Shown here piece by piece: positions 63,820 through 64,000 of a stretch of DNA of 64,000 nucleotides; position 1 is the stretch's first letter, and each line of letters opens with the position of its first letter. The notes beneath the pieces are model-generated. The model was not told the origin of the DNA. It ran no database searches and was given only the letters and a program-made list of their open reading frames with translations. The translations under genes and the position numbers were made by a program. Source of the stretch: Bacteroidetes bacterium GWC2_46_850 (GTDB lineage Bacteria > Bacteroidota > Bacteroidia > Bacteroidales > Dysgonomonadaceae); the NCBI GenBank assembly GCA_001768325.1, contig MENQ01000019.1, positions 1 through 64,000 on the forward strand, given 5' to 3'.

Positions 63820-64000
63820 TTACCAGTCGAACCGAAGGTGTTTGATCGTAGAACCATTATTCATGATGGAGGAAAGCGATTTGATGCCGATCTTCACATG
63901 TTCCTCCACAAAATTCTCTGTTACATGCTGATCGCTTTTTTCAGTTTTCACACCTGTGGAGATCAGCGGCTGATCGGAAACCAGCAGAAGTGCTCCCGTG
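63820..64000 (-). CDS. amn: Probable AMP nucleosidase, C-terminal fragment (gene continues off the window)
   Basis: The minus strand is open from the window edge to a TAA at 63820-63822 and encodes about 60 residues: ALLLVSDQPLISTGVKTEKS, then HVKIGIKSLSSIMNNGSTI and the ending KHLRFDW. This resembles the C-terminus of Bacteroidota AMP nucleosidase (phosphorylase superfamily), where SDQP/SDxP is in the nucleobase-binding loop and the protein ends in a KHLxF tail. That enzyme splits AMP to adenine and ribose 5-phosphate. The start and active core are outside the window, so the call is tentative. Confidence 0.6.
   Translation of the reverse strand, partial: TGALLLVSDQPLISTGVKTEKSDQHVTENFVEEHVKIGIKSLSSIMNNGSTIKHLRFDW

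Overview
The window reads as a stretch of a Bacteroidota chromosome, most likely order Bacteroidales. Pointers are the TAnnTTTG -7 promoter elements in front of many genes, the weak use of Shine-Dalgarno sites, BtuB/BtuG-type surface proteins, families such as DUF4831, DUF4465, DUF3098 and DUF4105, a C-minus type B L31 and family-typical proteins throughout. A Dysgonomonadaceae-like genus (Proteiniphilum or Petrimonas type) is my inference only. Almost all of the window is dense, intact core chromosome; only the first 1.4 kb looks like an accessory scar.

Layout. 1-1.43 kb: IS3-type transposase fragment, a Phd/RelE-like toxin-antitoxin pair and a frameshifted, truncated response regulator. 1.5-8.4 kb: tRNA-Val, purB, an RluB-type pseudouridine synthase with a long disordered N-terminus, asnS, lepA and a small exported protein. 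8.5-13.9 kb (minus): a cobalamin-riboswitch operon, btuB-btuG plus two further lipoproteins. 14.1-17.6 kb (minus): a three-gene biotin-dependent acyl-CoA carboxylase. 17.7-19.1 kb: two lipoproteins. 19.2-28.9 kb (plus): CCA-adding enzyme, TerC, then the cluster ftsX-DUF3098-uppP-truB-queA-folK, a patatin and a GH13 amylase. 29.0-31.8 kb: prs, a helix-hairpin-helix protein, a low-molecular-weight tyrosine phosphatase, a DUF454 protein. 31.8-36.1 kb (minus): purM-prfA-pyrF-HD hydrolase. 36.4-47.1 kb (minus): TPR protein, gyrA, secA, a degenerate alkaline-phosphatase-fold protein, a DUF4105/Lnb-like membrane protein, rpmE2. 47.3-51.5 kb: cinA (+), then serS, a 45-residue membrane microprotein and tilS (minus). 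51.6-57 kb: pheS, a cluster of micro-hairpins, DUF4831 and DUF3298 proteins, YceI (minus), and a lone sufB followed by eleven copies of a 14-bp repeat that begins at the ung stop codon. 57.1-64 kb: ung, asnA, pyrD-pyrK, an XRE regulator with a repeated palindromic operator, a secreted glutathione peroxidase, holA and the end of a probable AMP nucleosidase gene.

Genes that work together: pyrF, pyrD and pyrK (pyrimidines), purB, purM and prs (nucleotides), asnS, serS, pheS, prfA and lepA (translation), truB, queA, tilS, the CCA enzyme and RluB (RNA modification and maturation). B12 uptake lies next to a carboxylase that could serve the B12-dependent methylmalonyl-CoA/propionate route. I see no CRISPR array, prophage or large defence island. 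The observations most worth following up are the operator array around the XRE regulator and peroxidase, the 14-bp minisatellite beside an orphan sufB, the apparent loss of catalytic residues in the phosphatase-like protein, the two extra lipoproteins in the B12 operon, the micro-hairpin cluster, the microprotein, and the slippery heptamer exactly at the response-regulator frame break.
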